From the NCBI GenBank assembly GCA_041397305.1, contig JAWKWX010000007.1:1-64000 (forward strand): a stretch of 64,000 bases of DNA, in the 5' to 3' direction. Source of the stretch: TMP-24 sp041397305. GTDB lineage: Bacteria > Pseudomonadota > Alphaproteobacteria > Rhodobacterales > Rhodobacteraceae. The notes under the pieces were generated by a model. It had not been told where the DNA came from and did no database searches. It was given only the letters and a program-made list of their open reading frames with translations. A program made the position numbers and the translations under genes. Below, in pieces: positions 42,489-50,641 of this stretch. Position 1 is the first letter of the stretch. The number at the start of each line of letters is the position of its first letter.

Positions 42489-42623
42489 CGGGAACCTTCC
42501 TTTCGGGTTGCGCGCCTCTTGCCACAGGGGTTTTCCCTTGCCAAGGCCACCGCAACGCGACGTAAATCTTGCCAGAAGGGAAAGCAGCGGGAATCATCGC
42601 GGCAAAACCCCGGGGAGGACAAG

Positions 42624-43019
42624 ATGATCAGAAAACTGGCCCTTGCGGCAGCAATGAGCTTTCTGGCCGGCGCGGCGTTCGCCGATCCGGTCGAAGGCGT
42701 CTGGAAGACGAAACCGGACGACAATGGCAATTTCGGCCATGTCCAGATCGCGCCCTGCGGCGCGAAACTCTGCGGCGTGCTGATCAAGGCCTTCGATGGC
42801 GCGGGTGCCGAGAAGGCTTCCGAAAACATCGGCAAGCAGATCGTGTGGGACATGGTGGCCAATGGTGACGGCACCTATGGCGGCGGCAAGGTCTGGGCCC
42901 CGGACCGCGACAAGACCTACAAGTCGAAAATGTCGCTGTCGGGTGACACGCTTTCGGTTTCGGGCTGCGTTCTTGGCGGGGTGATCTGCCGCGCCTCGGA
43001 CTGGAGCCGCGTGAAGTGA
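42624..43019 (+). CDS. DUF2147 periplasmic protein
   Basis: The 131-residue protein has a signal peptide (LALAAAMSFLAGAAFA, cleavage after AFA) and a DUF2147 domain, recognisable by DPVEGVWKTKPDDNG, HVQIAPCGAKLCGVLI and GGKVWAPDRDKTYKSKMSL. Four Cys could form two disulfides. The family is uncharacterised; a lipocalin-like periplasmic fold is likely. A GGGGAGGACAAG ribosome-binding site precedes the ATG. Its stop codon is directly against the glsA stop on the other strand, and it splits the his cluster in two. Confidence 0.88.
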   Translation: MIRKLALAAAMSFLAGAAFADPVEGVWKTKPDDNGNFGHVQIAPCGAKLCGVLIKAFDGAGAEKASENIGKQIVWDMVANGDGTYGGGKVWAPDRDKTYKSKMSLSGDTLSVSGCVLGGVICRASDWSRVK

Positions 43020-43931
43020 TCAGCCGAAGATCGACCAGCCGAGGCGGCGGGCGAGCATCTCGACCGCCTCGGTGCCGAGTTTCGAATTTCCCTGCGCATT
43101 GAGGCCAGGGGACCAGACGGCGATGGACGCCCGTCCGGGCGCGATCACCAGTATGCCGCCGCCGACGCCCGACTTGCCGGGCAGGCCGACGCGGAAGGCG
43201 AAGTCGCCAGAGCCGTCGTAATGGCCGCAGGTCAGCATGAGCGCGTTGATCCGCCGCACGCGGTCGGCCGAGATCAGGCGAGGCCGGGCGCCCATGAGGA
43301 AGCGACCGGCGCGGGCCAGCTGTTCGACCGTCATCTCGACGGCGCATTGGTGGAAATAGGCGCCGAGCGTCAGTTCAGGCGCATTCAGAAGGTTTCCGTG
43401 CGCGCGCATGAAATGCGACAGCGCAAAGTTGCGGTGCCCCGTTTCGGTTTCCGACCGGGCGACCGCGGCGTTGATATGGATATCCTCGTCGCTTGCCGCC
43501 GCGCGGATGAAGGTCAGAAGCTCTGCCAGATATTCGCGCGGCGCGTGGCCCGCGAGGGCCGCATCCGTCACCACGATGGCGCCTGCATTGATGAACGGGT
43601 TCCGGGGAATGCCCTTTTCATGTTCAAGCTGCAGGATCGAGTTGAAGGCGAGCCCCGATGGCTCGCGCCCGACCCGCGCCCAGAGCCGGTCGCCATGGTG
43701 ACCAAGGGCGATGGCAAGGGCGAAGACCTTCGAAATCGACTGGATGGAGAAGGGGGTCGCCGTGTCGCCGACCGACTGCTGGCTGCCGTCGGCCATCACG
43801 ATCGACAGGCCGAACCGACCGGGATCGATGGCGGCAAGTTCGGGTATATAGTCGGCCGGCGTGCCGCGTTCGGTCCGGGCTGCCATTTCGGCGCGGATTT
43901 CTTCAAGGATCGCGGGCAGGTCGACGGTCAC
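43020..43931 (-). CDS. glsA: Glutaminase A
   Basis: The 303-residue serine-type glutaminase hydrolyses glutamine to glutamate and ammonia. The beta-lactamase-like SxxK motif is FSIQSISK (Ser65, Lys68); NPFINAGAIVV and GKSGVGGGILV are further family blocks. I use the GTG at 43931, whose TGA-overlapping context (GTGA) couples it to hisH; upstream in-frame extension is not family-like. Its place between hisH and the rest of the his cluster is notable, since HisH also makes ammonia from glutamine. Confidence 0.93.
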   Translation of the reverse strand: MTVDLPAILEEIRAEMAARTERGTPADYIPELAAIDPGRFGLSIVMADGSQQSVGDTATPFSIQSISKVFALAIALGHHGDRLWARVGREPSGLAFNSILQLEHEKGIPRNPFINAGAIVVTDAALAGHAPREYLAELLTFIRAAASDEDIHINAAVARSETETGHRNFALSHFMRAHGNLLNAPELTLGAYFHQCAVEMTVEQLARAGRFLMGARPRLISADRVRRINALMLTCGHYDGSGDFAFRVGLPGKSGVGGGILVIAPGRASIAVWSPGLNAQGNSKLGTEAVEMLARRLGWSIFG

Positions 43932-44569
43932 GGTGCCCAGCGAAGGAAGTTGGCGATGATGCGCAGGCCGGTCGCCTGGCTTTTCTCGGGGTGGAACTGG
44001 GTGCCGAAGATAGTGTCGCGCCCGACGATTGCGGTGATGTCGCCCGCATAGTCGCAATGTGCGAGGCGATGGGCGGGATCGGTCACCCGGAAATGGTAGG
44101 AATGGACGAAATAGGCGTGGTTTCCGGTCTCGACACCCTGAAGGCAGGGGTGGGGATGGTCGATCACCAGATCGTTCCAGCCCATGTGCGGCACTTTCAG
44201 GCGGCGATCGGCGGGCGCGATGCGCATCACCTCGCCGCCGATCCAGCCGAAGCCGTCGGTCGGGCGGTATTCAAGGCCGCGCGTGGCCAGCATCTGCATG
44301 CCGATGCAGATGCCCATGAAGGGACGGGCCTTGGCCGTGACCGCCTCGTCGATCGCCGCGAAAAGGCCGGTGAAGCGCGACAGCGCCTCGCGGCAGGCCG
44401 GAAAGGCGCCGTCGCCGGGCAGCACGATCCGGTCGGCACGGGCGACGTCTTCGGGACGCGAGGAAACGAGCACCGTGCCGGCGCCGACCTCGGCCGCCAT
44501 GCGCTGGAAGGCTTTCTCGGCCGAATGCAGGTTGCCGCTGTCGTAATCGACGAGGACAGTAAGGCTCAC
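43928..44569 (-). CDS. hisH: Imidazole glycerol phosphate synthase, glutamine amidotransferase subunit
   Basis: The 213-residue class I amidotransferase frees ammonia from glutamine and channels it to HisF. The catalytic triad is Cys88 (FMGICIGMQML), and His and Glu in FGTQFHPEKSQ. VDYDSGNLHSAEKA at the start and LPGDGAF are conserved. It overlaps hisB by four bases upstream and glsA by four bases downstream, so the three are translated together. Confidence 0.98.
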   Translation of the reverse strand: MSLTVLVDYDSGNLHSAEKAFQRMAAEVGAGTVLVSSRPEDVARADRIVLPGDGAFPACREALSRFTGLFAAIDEAVTAKARPFMGICIGMQMLATRGLEYRPTDGFGWIGGEVMRIAPADRRLKVPHMGWNDLVIDHPHPCLQGVETGNHAYFVHSYHFRVTDPAHRLAHCDYAGDITAIVGRDTIFGTQFHPEKSQATGLRIIANFLRWAP

Positions 44570-45153
44570 AACGTCCCCTTCGTGGAGGGCAGCGCGTCAC
44601 CGAGACGAGGGTCCGGTTCGACGGCCATGCGCAGGGCCCGGGCGACCGATTTGAAGGCGGCCTCGGCGATATGGTGGCTGTTGATGCCGTGCCGGTTGGT
44701 CACATGCAGCGTGATGCCGCCATGCGTGGACAGCGCCTGGAAGAATTCGCGCACCAGCTCGGTGTCGAAGGTGCCGATCTTGGCCGTCGGCATGTCGAGC
44801 GCCCAGACGAGGTAGGGCCGACCGGAGAGATCGAGCGCGCAATCGACCTGCGCATCATCCATCGCCAGCGCGAAGTGACCATAGCGGCGGATGCCGCGCT
44901 TGTCGCCGAGTGCCCGGGCCAGCGCCTGGCCGATGGCGATCCCGGTATCCTCGACCGTGTGGTGATCGTCGATATGCAGATCGCCCTTTGCCGTGACCGC
45001 CAAGTCGATCAGCGAATGCCGGGCGAGCTGGTCGAGCATGTGGTCGAAGAAGCCGACACCCGTCTGGTTCCGGTACTGGCCGGTTCCGTCGAGGTTCAGG
45101 CTGACCGATATTTCGGTCTCGGCGGTCTTGCGGGCGATCGTGGCCTTGCGCAT
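44566..45153 (-). CDS. hisB: Imidazoleglycerol-phosphate dehydratase
   Basis: The 195-residue manganese enzyme dehydrates IGP to imidazole acetol phosphate. Metal-binding motifs are GVGFFDHMLDQLARHS, DDHHTVEDTGIAIG and the repeated TLHVTNRHGINSHHIAEA. It is the single-function form, without the HisN phosphatase domain. An AGGAG site precedes the ATG. It is the first gene of the hisB-hisH-glsA unit; the tRNA-Gly genes lie upstream on the same strand. Confidence 0.98.
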   Translation of the reverse strand: MRKATIARKTAETEISVSLNLDGTGQYRNQTGVGFFDHMLDQLARHSLIDLAVTAKGDLHIDDHHTVEDTGIAIGQALARALGDKRGIRRYGHFALAMDDAQVDCALDLSGRPYLVWALDMPTAKIGTFDTELVREFFQALSTHGGITLHVTNRHGINSHHIAEAAFKSVARALRMAVEPDPRLGDALPSTKGTL

Positions 45154-45275
45154 CTGGCTCTCCTTGATCCGCGGGCCTTATAGGCGCGCGCGCAGCGGAC
45201 GCCAAGCACGGCGCATGTCAAAACCGCCGGGATGCGGCGGAACCGACACGCTTGCACGCCATTGATCGGGAAGAC

Positions 45276-45350
45276 TGGAGCGGGCGATGAGATTCGAACT
45301 CACGACCCTAACCTTGGCAAGGTTATGCTCTACCCCTGAGCTACGCCCGC
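45276..45350 (-). tRNA. tRNA-Gly (GCC), copy 1
   Basis: On the minus strand the gene begins GCGGGCGTAGCTCAGGGGTA, has anticodon stem AACCT/AGGTT with anticodon GCC, T-loop GTTCGAATC, and closes with CGCCCGC, discriminator T and an encoded CCA. Acceptor, D, anticodon and T stems all pair. It is identical to copy 2. Confidence 0.97.
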
Positions 45351-45546
45351 GCTCCGTCGGCGGGGTGCTACTGCAAAGGGGCGGGGAAGGCAAGGGTCAT
45401 TCGGCTGTCATTCGGCTGCCGGGCCAGGGCTTGAAGGGTCGAGGTGCGCATGGCGTTGGACCATGGTCCAGACAGCGATCTCGACCGCCGGATCGGCGCT
45501 TCCGGCAGCGGAAAGCGTCCGCACGGACCGTATGGCCGGAAAACAC

Positions 45547-45574
45547 AAAAGGGCACCGTTTCCGGTGCCCTTTT
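45547..45574 (-). terminator. Strong terminator downstream of tRNA-Gly copy 2
   Basis: A perfect 12-bp inverted repeat (AAAAGGGCACCG at 45547-45558 and CGGTGCCCTTTT at 45563-45574) lies three bases after the CCA end of copy 2. Reading the minus strand it ends in CTTTTGTGTTTT, a standard rho-independent terminator. Confidence 0.85.
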
Positions 45575-45577
45575 GAA

Positions 45578-45652
45578 TGGAGCGGGCGATGAGATTCGAA
45601 CTCACGACCCTAACCTTGGCAAGGTTATGCTCTACCCCTGAGCTACGCCCGC
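45578..45652 (-). tRNA. tRNA-Gly (GCC), copy 2
   Basis: Same 75-base sequence as copy 1 (anticodon GCC, CCA encoded), 227 bp upstream of it on the minus strand. The gene has its own promoter-like sequence and terminator, so the two copies are separate transcription units. Confidence 0.97.
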
Positions 45653-45669
45653 GTCCTTGGGTGCGGCGG

Positions 45670-45698
45670 GATTTAGTGTCTTCGCCCGCCACCTGCAA
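45670..45698 (-). promoter_or_regulatory. Sigma-70-like promoter of tRNA-Gly copy 2
   Basis: On the minus strand TTGCAG (45693-45698) and TAAATC (45670-45675) are 17 bp apart, placing the transcription start a few bases before the mature tRNA 5' end at 45652. Copy 1 has a weaker counterpart, TTGCCT and TAGCAC with the same spacing. Confidence 0.55.
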
Positions 45699-45699
45699 G

Positions 45700-46267
45700 A
45701 GGAAAAACGCCACAGATGCAGAAATCGAGGACAGCGGGGCGGTTCGACGCCCCGCGCCTTGTCGAGCGGGCGTATCGCTGCATTCTGAACCGGCGCCCGC
45801 GTGTTCTTGCTGCATCCTGCGTCGTGATAAACTGATTTACTTCAGACGGTTACAGGGGATACTTGTTGCGGCCGGGCTGAGCCGGATGCATCTGGTTTTC
45901 AAGGGACGCTCACAGGGCACGATCGGAGATGACGGCGAAGACCTGCCGGAAAATTGCCTCCCAGGGCCGAAATGAGGGCGGCGTCCCGGATCGCCATGAT
46001 CCTGTTGCCCCTCAGGTTGGCGCGGCCCAGGCGGGGCCGGGGCTTTCGAACGGATCCGCACATGGTCCTGCCGCCGCCTTCGAGCGTCGGTCCTGATGCG
46101 AAGCTCGTTCTCGCCCACGATCTGCATGTCGTTCCGCCCGGAACGGGCCGGGGCGGGCCGCACCGGCCTGCGCGCCGATACGCCGGTCGAGACTGCCGCG
46201 GCTGGCGAGCATGCGACCGGGACCTGTGTTCCGACCCTCGACGGCGGGCTCGTTCCGCCGCGATCCG
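45700..46267. other. Gene-poor region without recognisable features
   Basis: About 570 bases between the tRNA promoter and the small gene at 46268. Several frames are open on both strands but all are rich in Arg, Pro, Ala and Gly, lack ribosome-binding sites and match no family I know. No RNA structure, repeat or mobile element stands out. Confidence 0.5.
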
Positions 46268-46576
46268 TCACGCGCGCCGCGACCGGAAAGCCGGCGCCGG
46301 TTCCTGCCCTTCCTGGCCGAGCGCATCGCGCAGGAGGCCGTCGAGCGTTACGGTGAGATGCGGTGCGCGCGGGCCGAGGCAGGCGGCACGCGCCCGGTCC
46401 TGCAGCAGCTCGAGCTGATGGTCGAGCCGGTCAAGGTAGGAAGGCAGCCTGTCACGCTCGAGGCGGGTTTCCGGGTCCGACAGCCAGGCGATCCAGCTGC
46501 GAAGATTGCCGAGGGTAAGGATCACATCCTCGACCAGAAACCGTTCATGCGCGGCCAAAGCTGCCTCACCCATCAT
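46268..46576 (-). CDS. Small helical protein of unknown function
   Basis: A 102-residue reading frame with AGGGGTGAG directly before the ATG. The residues alternate as in amphipathic helices (ALAAHERFLVEDVILTLGNL, YLDRLDHQLELLQDRARAA), which spurious frames rarely do, so it is probably real. No signal peptide or membrane segment is present. I do not recognise a family. The last ~15 residues (EGQEPAPAFRSRRA) look disordered. Confidence 0.55.
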   Translation of the reverse strand: MMGEAALAAHERFLVEDVILTLGNLRSWIAWLSDPETRLERDRLPSYLDRLDHQLELLQDRARAACLGPRAPHLTVTLDGLLRDALGQEGQEPAPAFRSRRA

Positions 46577-46681
46577 CTCACCCCTGTCGGACCCGCGAGA
46601 CGAGCCTGCCCGAGAAACGCTAAGAAGCGGCTAACGGAGGCCAGAAGGCGCGCTTGGCCGATGCCGGATGGGCGGGGGCCA

Positions 46682-46709
46682 TTGACTCTGCCCGCCGCTC
46701 CTCTATAAG
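46682..46709 (+). promoter_or_regulatory. Sigma-70-like promoter of rpsD
   Basis: TTGACT (46682-46687) and TATAAG (46704-46709) are 16 bp apart. This would start transcription near 46716 and give rpsD a leader of about 147 nt. Confidence 0.65.
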
Positions 46710-46715
46710 CCCGCC

Positions 46716-46862
46716 GTCCCGGGTCGAGAGGCCCGGGGTTTTCATTGGTGTTGGTGGACCCCGCAAGGGGAAGCCTGTCGTCCCGACCGCAAGACTCGCG
46801 AGGGAAAAGGACAACGCCCTTCATAGCCCCCGCCGGGGGCGGCATAAAGAAGGAGATCAGCG
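46716..46862 (+). promoter_or_regulatory. Structured rpsD 5' leader
   Basis: The leader opens with a hairpin (CCCGGG at 46718-46723 and 46732-46737) followed by GTTTTC, then CCCCGCAAGGGG and, nearer the gene, CCCCCGCCGGGGG, before AAGGAG. Ribosomal protein S4 controls its own translation in other bacteria by binding an mRNA leader; a similar role here is inferred. Confidence 0.45.
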
Positions 46863-47483
46863 GTGACCAAACGCACCTCTGCCAAGTACAAGATTGACCG
46901 CCGCATGGGCGAGAACATCTGGGGCCGTCCGAAGAGCCCCGTCAACCGCCGCGAATATGGCCCCGGCCAGCATGGCCAGCGCCGCAAGGGCAAGATGTCG
47001 GACTTCGGCACGCAGCTGCGCGCCAAGCAGAAACTGAAGGGCTATTACGGCGACCTGACCGAAAAGCAGTTCCGCAAGATCTATGGCGAGGCCGAGCGGG
47101 TCAAGGGCGACACGGGCGAGAACCTGGTCGGTCTTTTGGAGCGTCGGCTGGATGCGGTTGTCTACCGCGCCAAATTCGTGCCGACGATCTTCGCGGCCCG
47201 CCAGTTCGTGAACCACGGCCATGTGACCGTGAACGGCAAGCGCGTGAACATCGCCTCCTACCGCGTGAAGGAAGGCGACGTGATCGCCGTCCGCGACAAG
47301 TCGCGCCAGCTCGCCATCGTTCTGGAAGCCGTGGCGCTCGTCGAGCGTGACGTGCCGGATTATCTGGAAACCGATCACCACAAGATGACCGCGACCTTCG
47401 TGCGCACCCCGGGCCTGGGCGACGTGCCCTATCCGGTGCAGATGGAACCGAACCTCGTGGTCGAATTCTACGCGAAGAACTGA
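46863..47483 (+). CDS. rpsD: 30S ribosomal protein S4
   Basis: The 206-residue primary 16S rRNA-binding protein nucleates 30S assembly. It has the zinc-free N-terminal form (RTSAKYKIDRRMGENIWGRP), the PGQHGQRRKGKMSDFGTQLRAKQKL block, and the S4 RNA-binding domain LERRLDAVVYRAKFVPTIFAARQFVNHGHVTVNG. The GTG start is preceded by AAGGAG seven bases away. It stands alone, away from the alpha operon, as is usual in alphaproteobacteria, with a clear promoter and terminator. Confidence 0.98.
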   Translation: MTKRTSAKYKIDRRMGENIWGRPKSPVNRREYGPGQHGQRRKGKMSDFGTQLRAKQKLKGYYGDLTEKQFRKIYGEAERVKGDTGENLVGLLERRLDAVVYRAKFVPTIFAARQFVNHGHVTVNGKRVNIASYRVKEGDVIAVRDKSRQLAIVLEAVALVERDVPDYLETDHHKMTATFVRTPGLGDVPYPVQMEPNLVVEFYAKN

Positions 47484-47507
47484 TCCTTCGCTCTCAGGTT
47501 CCGGAAC

Positions 47508-47533
47508 AGGCCGCCTTCGGGCGGCCTTTTTCG
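47508..47533 (+). terminator. Rho-independent terminator of rpsD
   Basis: AGGCCGCC, a TTCG tetraloop, GGCGGCCT and a run of T's follow the rpsD stop by 25 bp. Confidence 0.9.
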
Positions 47534-47690
47534 TTTCGCCGGTGAGGCAGGGCGGACCGGGCGGCTCGACGATCGCCCGGGGTTCTCCTCGCCCTCGGGG
47601 CGCAGAGCGTGCGACGCGCGACGATGAGCCCTAGCCTAAGCGGGCTGTGCCCGCTAGAAAGCGCCGGACCAGCCCGGGGAGTCCTGCCAG

Positions 47691-48785
47691 ATGTCCGAAC
47701 CGATCCGTCCTCAGCCGGGGATCATGGAAATCGCCCTTTACGAAGGCGGTGCCGCGCAGGTCGCGGGCCTGTCGGACGCGATCAAGCTGTCGTCGAACGA
47801 AAATCCGTTCGGCCCGTCGGACCGCGCCAAGGAAGCCTTCCAGCGCGCCGTCCACAAGCTCAACCGCTATCCCGGCACCGATCACCGTGCGCTCCGCGAG
47901 GCGATCGGCGAGGCCCATGGGCTCGACCCCGAGCGGATCATCTGCGGCACCGGGTCGGACGAGATCATCCATTTCCTCTGTCAGGCCTACGCGGGTCCGC
48001 GCGACGAGGTCGTGTTCACCGAACACGGGTTCCTCATGTACCGCATCTCTGCCCTTGCGGCGGGCGCGACGCCGGTTGCGGTGAAGGAGCGGGAGCGGAC
48101 GACCGATGTCGATGCGATCCTCGCCGCCTGCGGGCGGAAGACCAAGCTCGTCTTCATCGCCAACCCGAACAACCCGACCGGCACGATGATCGGCCCGGCC
48201 GAGGTCGAGCGTCTGGCGGCGGGTCTGCCGAAGCACGCGATCCTGGTCCTTGACGGGGCCTACGCCGAATATGTCGAAGGGTTCGACGGCGGGGCGGAAC
48301 TGATCGCGCGTCGGTCGAACGTGGTGATGACCCGGACCTTCTCGAAGATATACGGGCTTGGCGGTTTGCGCGTCGGCTGGGGATACGGGCCGAAACCGAT
48401 CATCGATGTCCTGAACCGCATTCGCGGCCCCTTCAACCTGTCGACCGCCCAGCAGGAGGCGGCGGAAGCCGCCGTGCGCGACCGCGAGCATGTGGCGCGC
48501 TGCCGCGAGGAGAACACCCGGATGCGCGCCTGGCTTGCCGAGGCGCTGGCCGAAAAGGGTGTGCCGTCGGACACGTCCTGCGCCAATTTCATCCTCGCCC
48601 GCTTCGCCGACGAGGCGGAGGCCACCGCCTGCGACCTCTATCTGCAAACGCAGGGGCTGATCGTGCGCCGCGTCGCGGGCTACGGCCTGCCGCATTGCCT
48701 GAGGATCACCATCGGGGATGAGGCCGCCTGCCGCCGCGTCGCGCATGCCGTCGGCCAGTTCAAGGCCGGGAAGGGCGCGGCATGA
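47691..48785 (+). CDS. hisC: Histidinol-phosphate aminotransferase
   Basis: The 364-residue class I PLP aminotransferase makes histidinol phosphate, and in many bacteria also transaminates aromatic amino acids. LSSNENPFGPS, the NPNNPTGTMI cofactor motif, DGAYAEYV and the PLP-lysine motif TRTFSKIYGLGGLRVGW are present. Placed away from the other his genes and overlapping tyrC by four bases, it probably also serves tyrosine and phenylalanine synthesis. Confidence 0.96.
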   Translation: MSEPIRPQPGIMEIALYEGGAAQVAGLSDAIKLSSNENPFGPSDRAKEAFQRAVHKLNRYPGTDHRALREAIGEAHGLDPERIICGTGSDEIIHFLCQAYAGPRDEVVFTEHGFLMYRISALAAGATPVAVKERERTTDVDAILAACGRKTKLVFIANPNNPTGTMIGPAEVERLAAGLPKHAILVLDGAYAEYVEGFDGGAELIARRSNVVMTRTFSKIYGLGGLRVGWGYGPKPIIDVLNRIRGPFNLSTAQQEAAEAAVRDREHVARCREENTRMRAWLAEALAEKGVPSDTSCANFILARFADEAEATACDLYLQTQGLIVRRVAGYGLPHCLRITIGDEAACRRVAHAVGQFKAGKGAA

Positions 48786-49702
48786 GCGTGATCTACGAGC
48801 GGGTGGCCCTGATCGGGCTTGGCCTTATCGCCTCGTCCATGGCGCATGCGACCAGACGCGCGGGCCTGGCCCGCCATATCTCCGGGCACGCTAAAACCGC
48901 GGCCACGCGCGCGGCGGCGCTGGAGATCGGCTTTTGCGACAGCGTGCATGAAACGGCCGCAGAGGCGGTCCGCGACGCCGATCTGATCGTGCTTGCGGTG
49001 CCGGTGGGGGCGATGGGGGCCGTTGCGGCCGAGATCGCGCCGCATCTGAAACCCGGCGCCACCATCACCGACGTGGGCTCGGTCAAGGCGGCGGTGGCCG
49101 AGGCGGTTGCGCCGCATCTGCCCGAGGGCGTGCATTTCGTGCCGGGCCATCCGCTGGCCGGGACCGAACATTCCGGTCCGCACGCCGGGTTTGCCACGCT
49201 CTTCGACAATCGCTGGACGATCCTGACCCCGATCGAAGGCGCCGATCCGGAAGCCACCGGGCGGTTGGCGGACTATTGGCGGGGCCTTGGGGCCCATGTC
49301 GACCTGATGGATGCCGCGCACCACGATCTTGTCCTGGCGGTCACTTCGCATACTCCGCACCTCATCGCCTATACGATGGTGGGGGTGGCCGATCACCTTC
49401 GGCGTGTGACCGAGAGCGAGGTCATCAAATATTCGGCGGCGGGTTTCCGCGACTTCACGCGGATTGCCGCCTCTGATCCCACCATGTGGCGCGACGTGTT
49501 CTTGACAAACAAGGAGGCGACGCTCGACATTCTGGGACGGTTCACCGAGGAGCTTTTCGTCCTGCAGCGGGCGATCCGCATGGGCGATGGCGATGCGCTC
49601 TTCGACTATTTCACCCGCACGCGCGCCATAAGGCGCGGGATCATCGAGGCGGGACAGGACACGGCCGCACCGGATTTCGGGCGGGGAAAGGCAGGCGGAT
49701 GA
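48782..49702 (+). CDS. tyrC: Prephenate/arogenate dehydrogenase
   Basis: The 306-residue TyrA-family enzyme oxidatively decarboxylates prephenate or arogenate in tyrosine synthesis. The Rossmann motif is GLGLIASS (the usual GLGLIG with the last Gly replaced by Ala), followed by VPVGAM, DVGSVK, HPLAGTEHSGP with a catalytic His, and TSHTPHLIAY. The hisC-tyrC overlap is a common alphaproteobacterial pairing. The next gene overlaps its stop by four bases. Confidence 0.94.
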   Translation: MSVIYERVALIGLGLIASSMAHATRRAGLARHISGHAKTAATRAAALEIGFCDSVHETAAEAVRDADLIVLAVPVGAMGAVAAEIAPHLKPGATITDVGSVKAAVAEAVAPHLPEGVHFVPGHPLAGTEHSGPHAGFATLFDNRWTILTPIEGADPEATGRLADYWRGLGAHVDLMDAAHHDLVLAVTSHTPHLIAYTMVGVADHLRRVTESEVIKYSAAGFRDFTRIAASDPTMWRDVFLTNKEATLDILGRFTEELFVLQRAIRMGDGDALFDYFTRTRAIRRGIIEAGQDTAAPDFGRGKAGG

Positions 49703-50637
49703 GGGGCTGGCTGCAAGGCGCACGGGCTGGATTTGCGGCGGCAATGATCGCCGTGGCGCTGCCTGCGATGGCCGAGGCGCCCGCAAAGTCGCTTCGCCCG
49801 CCGGTGCGTCCCACGGGGTCTGCGCCCGCCGCGATCGCGGTCGCCGAGGCAGCCTTGCCGGTGTCGCGGCCCGCGAGCCCGCACGCGCCGCTGACCTCTC
49901 CGCTGCCACGGCCGCGCGCTGCGGTGGCTGTGGCCGAGGTGTCGCGCTTTGTCACCCCCGCCGACATGCCCGCCTTGACGGCACCGGGCCGGCATGCGCC
50001 GCTCCGTTCGCTCGTACCGGTGGCGCGCCCGCGCGCGCTTGGTGTCGACGGTGCCGCCGCCGACATCATCCTTGCCGCCGCGCCCGCGCCGAAGAAGCGC
50101 GACACCGCAAGCCGCAAGGGCTCGATCTGCGGCAATCCGGCGATCAAGGGCGTCGAGATCGCGCCGATCAAGGCTGCGGCAAGGGGCTGCGGACTTGCCG
50201 AGGGGGTGAAGGTCACGTCGGTGTCGGGCGTGGCGCTCTCAACCCCGGGCAACATGGATTGCCGGACCGCCGAAGCGCTGAACGACTGGGTGGAAAACGC
50301 GGTCCTGCCCGCGGTCGGATCAACCGGTGGCGGTGTGGCGAAGCTGCAGGTGGCGGCGACCTATGCCTGCAGGCCGCGCAACAACCAGAAGGGCGGCAAG
50401 ATCAGCGAGCATGGCAAGGGCCATGCCGTCGATATCTCAGGCCTGATCCTCGAGAACGGCAAGGTGATCACTGTCCTGACCGACTGGGGGCAGGGGCGCG
50501 GCGGCCAGATCCTGAAGGCGATCCGCAAGGCAGCCTGCGGGCGGTTCACCACGGTGCTCGGCCCCGGTTCCGACCGGTTCCACCGCGACCACCTGCATCT
50601 CGATACCGCGCGCGGGCGCGGTGCCTACTGCCGCTGA
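49699..50637 (+). CDS. Extensin-like family protein
   Basis: The 312-residue protein has a signal peptide (GFAAAMIAVALPAMAEA), a long Pro/Ala-rich low-complexity region (about 27-140), and a C-terminal extensin-like domain (about 145-312) with MDCRTAEALNDWV, ACRPRNNQKGGKISEHGKGHAVDISGL and HRDHLHLD. The SEHxxGxAVDIS and HRDHxH motifs resemble zinc-dependent D,D-carboxypeptidase-like sites, so peptidoglycan modification in the periplasm is plausible. It overlaps tyrC by four bases and converges with the DUF2125 gene. Confidence 0.9.
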   Translation: MRGWLQGARAGFAAAMIAVALPAMAEAPAKSLRPPVRPTGSAPAAIAVAEAALPVSRPASPHAPLTSPLPRPRAAVAVAEVSRFVTPADMPALTAPGRHAPLRSLVPVARPRALGVDGAAADIILAAAPAPKKRDTASRKGSICGNPAIKGVEIAPIKAAARGCGLAEGVKVTSVSGVALSTPGNMDCRTAEALNDWVENAVLPAVGSTGGGVAKLQVAATYACRPRNNQKGGKISEHGKGHAVDISGLILENGKVITVLTDWGQGRGGQILKAIRKAACGRFTTVLGPGSDRFHRDHLHLDTARGRGAYCR

Positions 50638-50641
50638 CCCT

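Noticed and set aside
45837..46271. 144-residue minus-strand frame between tRNA-Gly and rpsD
   Set aside because: Pro/Arg/Ser-rich throughout, no start signal, and overlapped by other open frames; typical of non-coding high-GC DNA.
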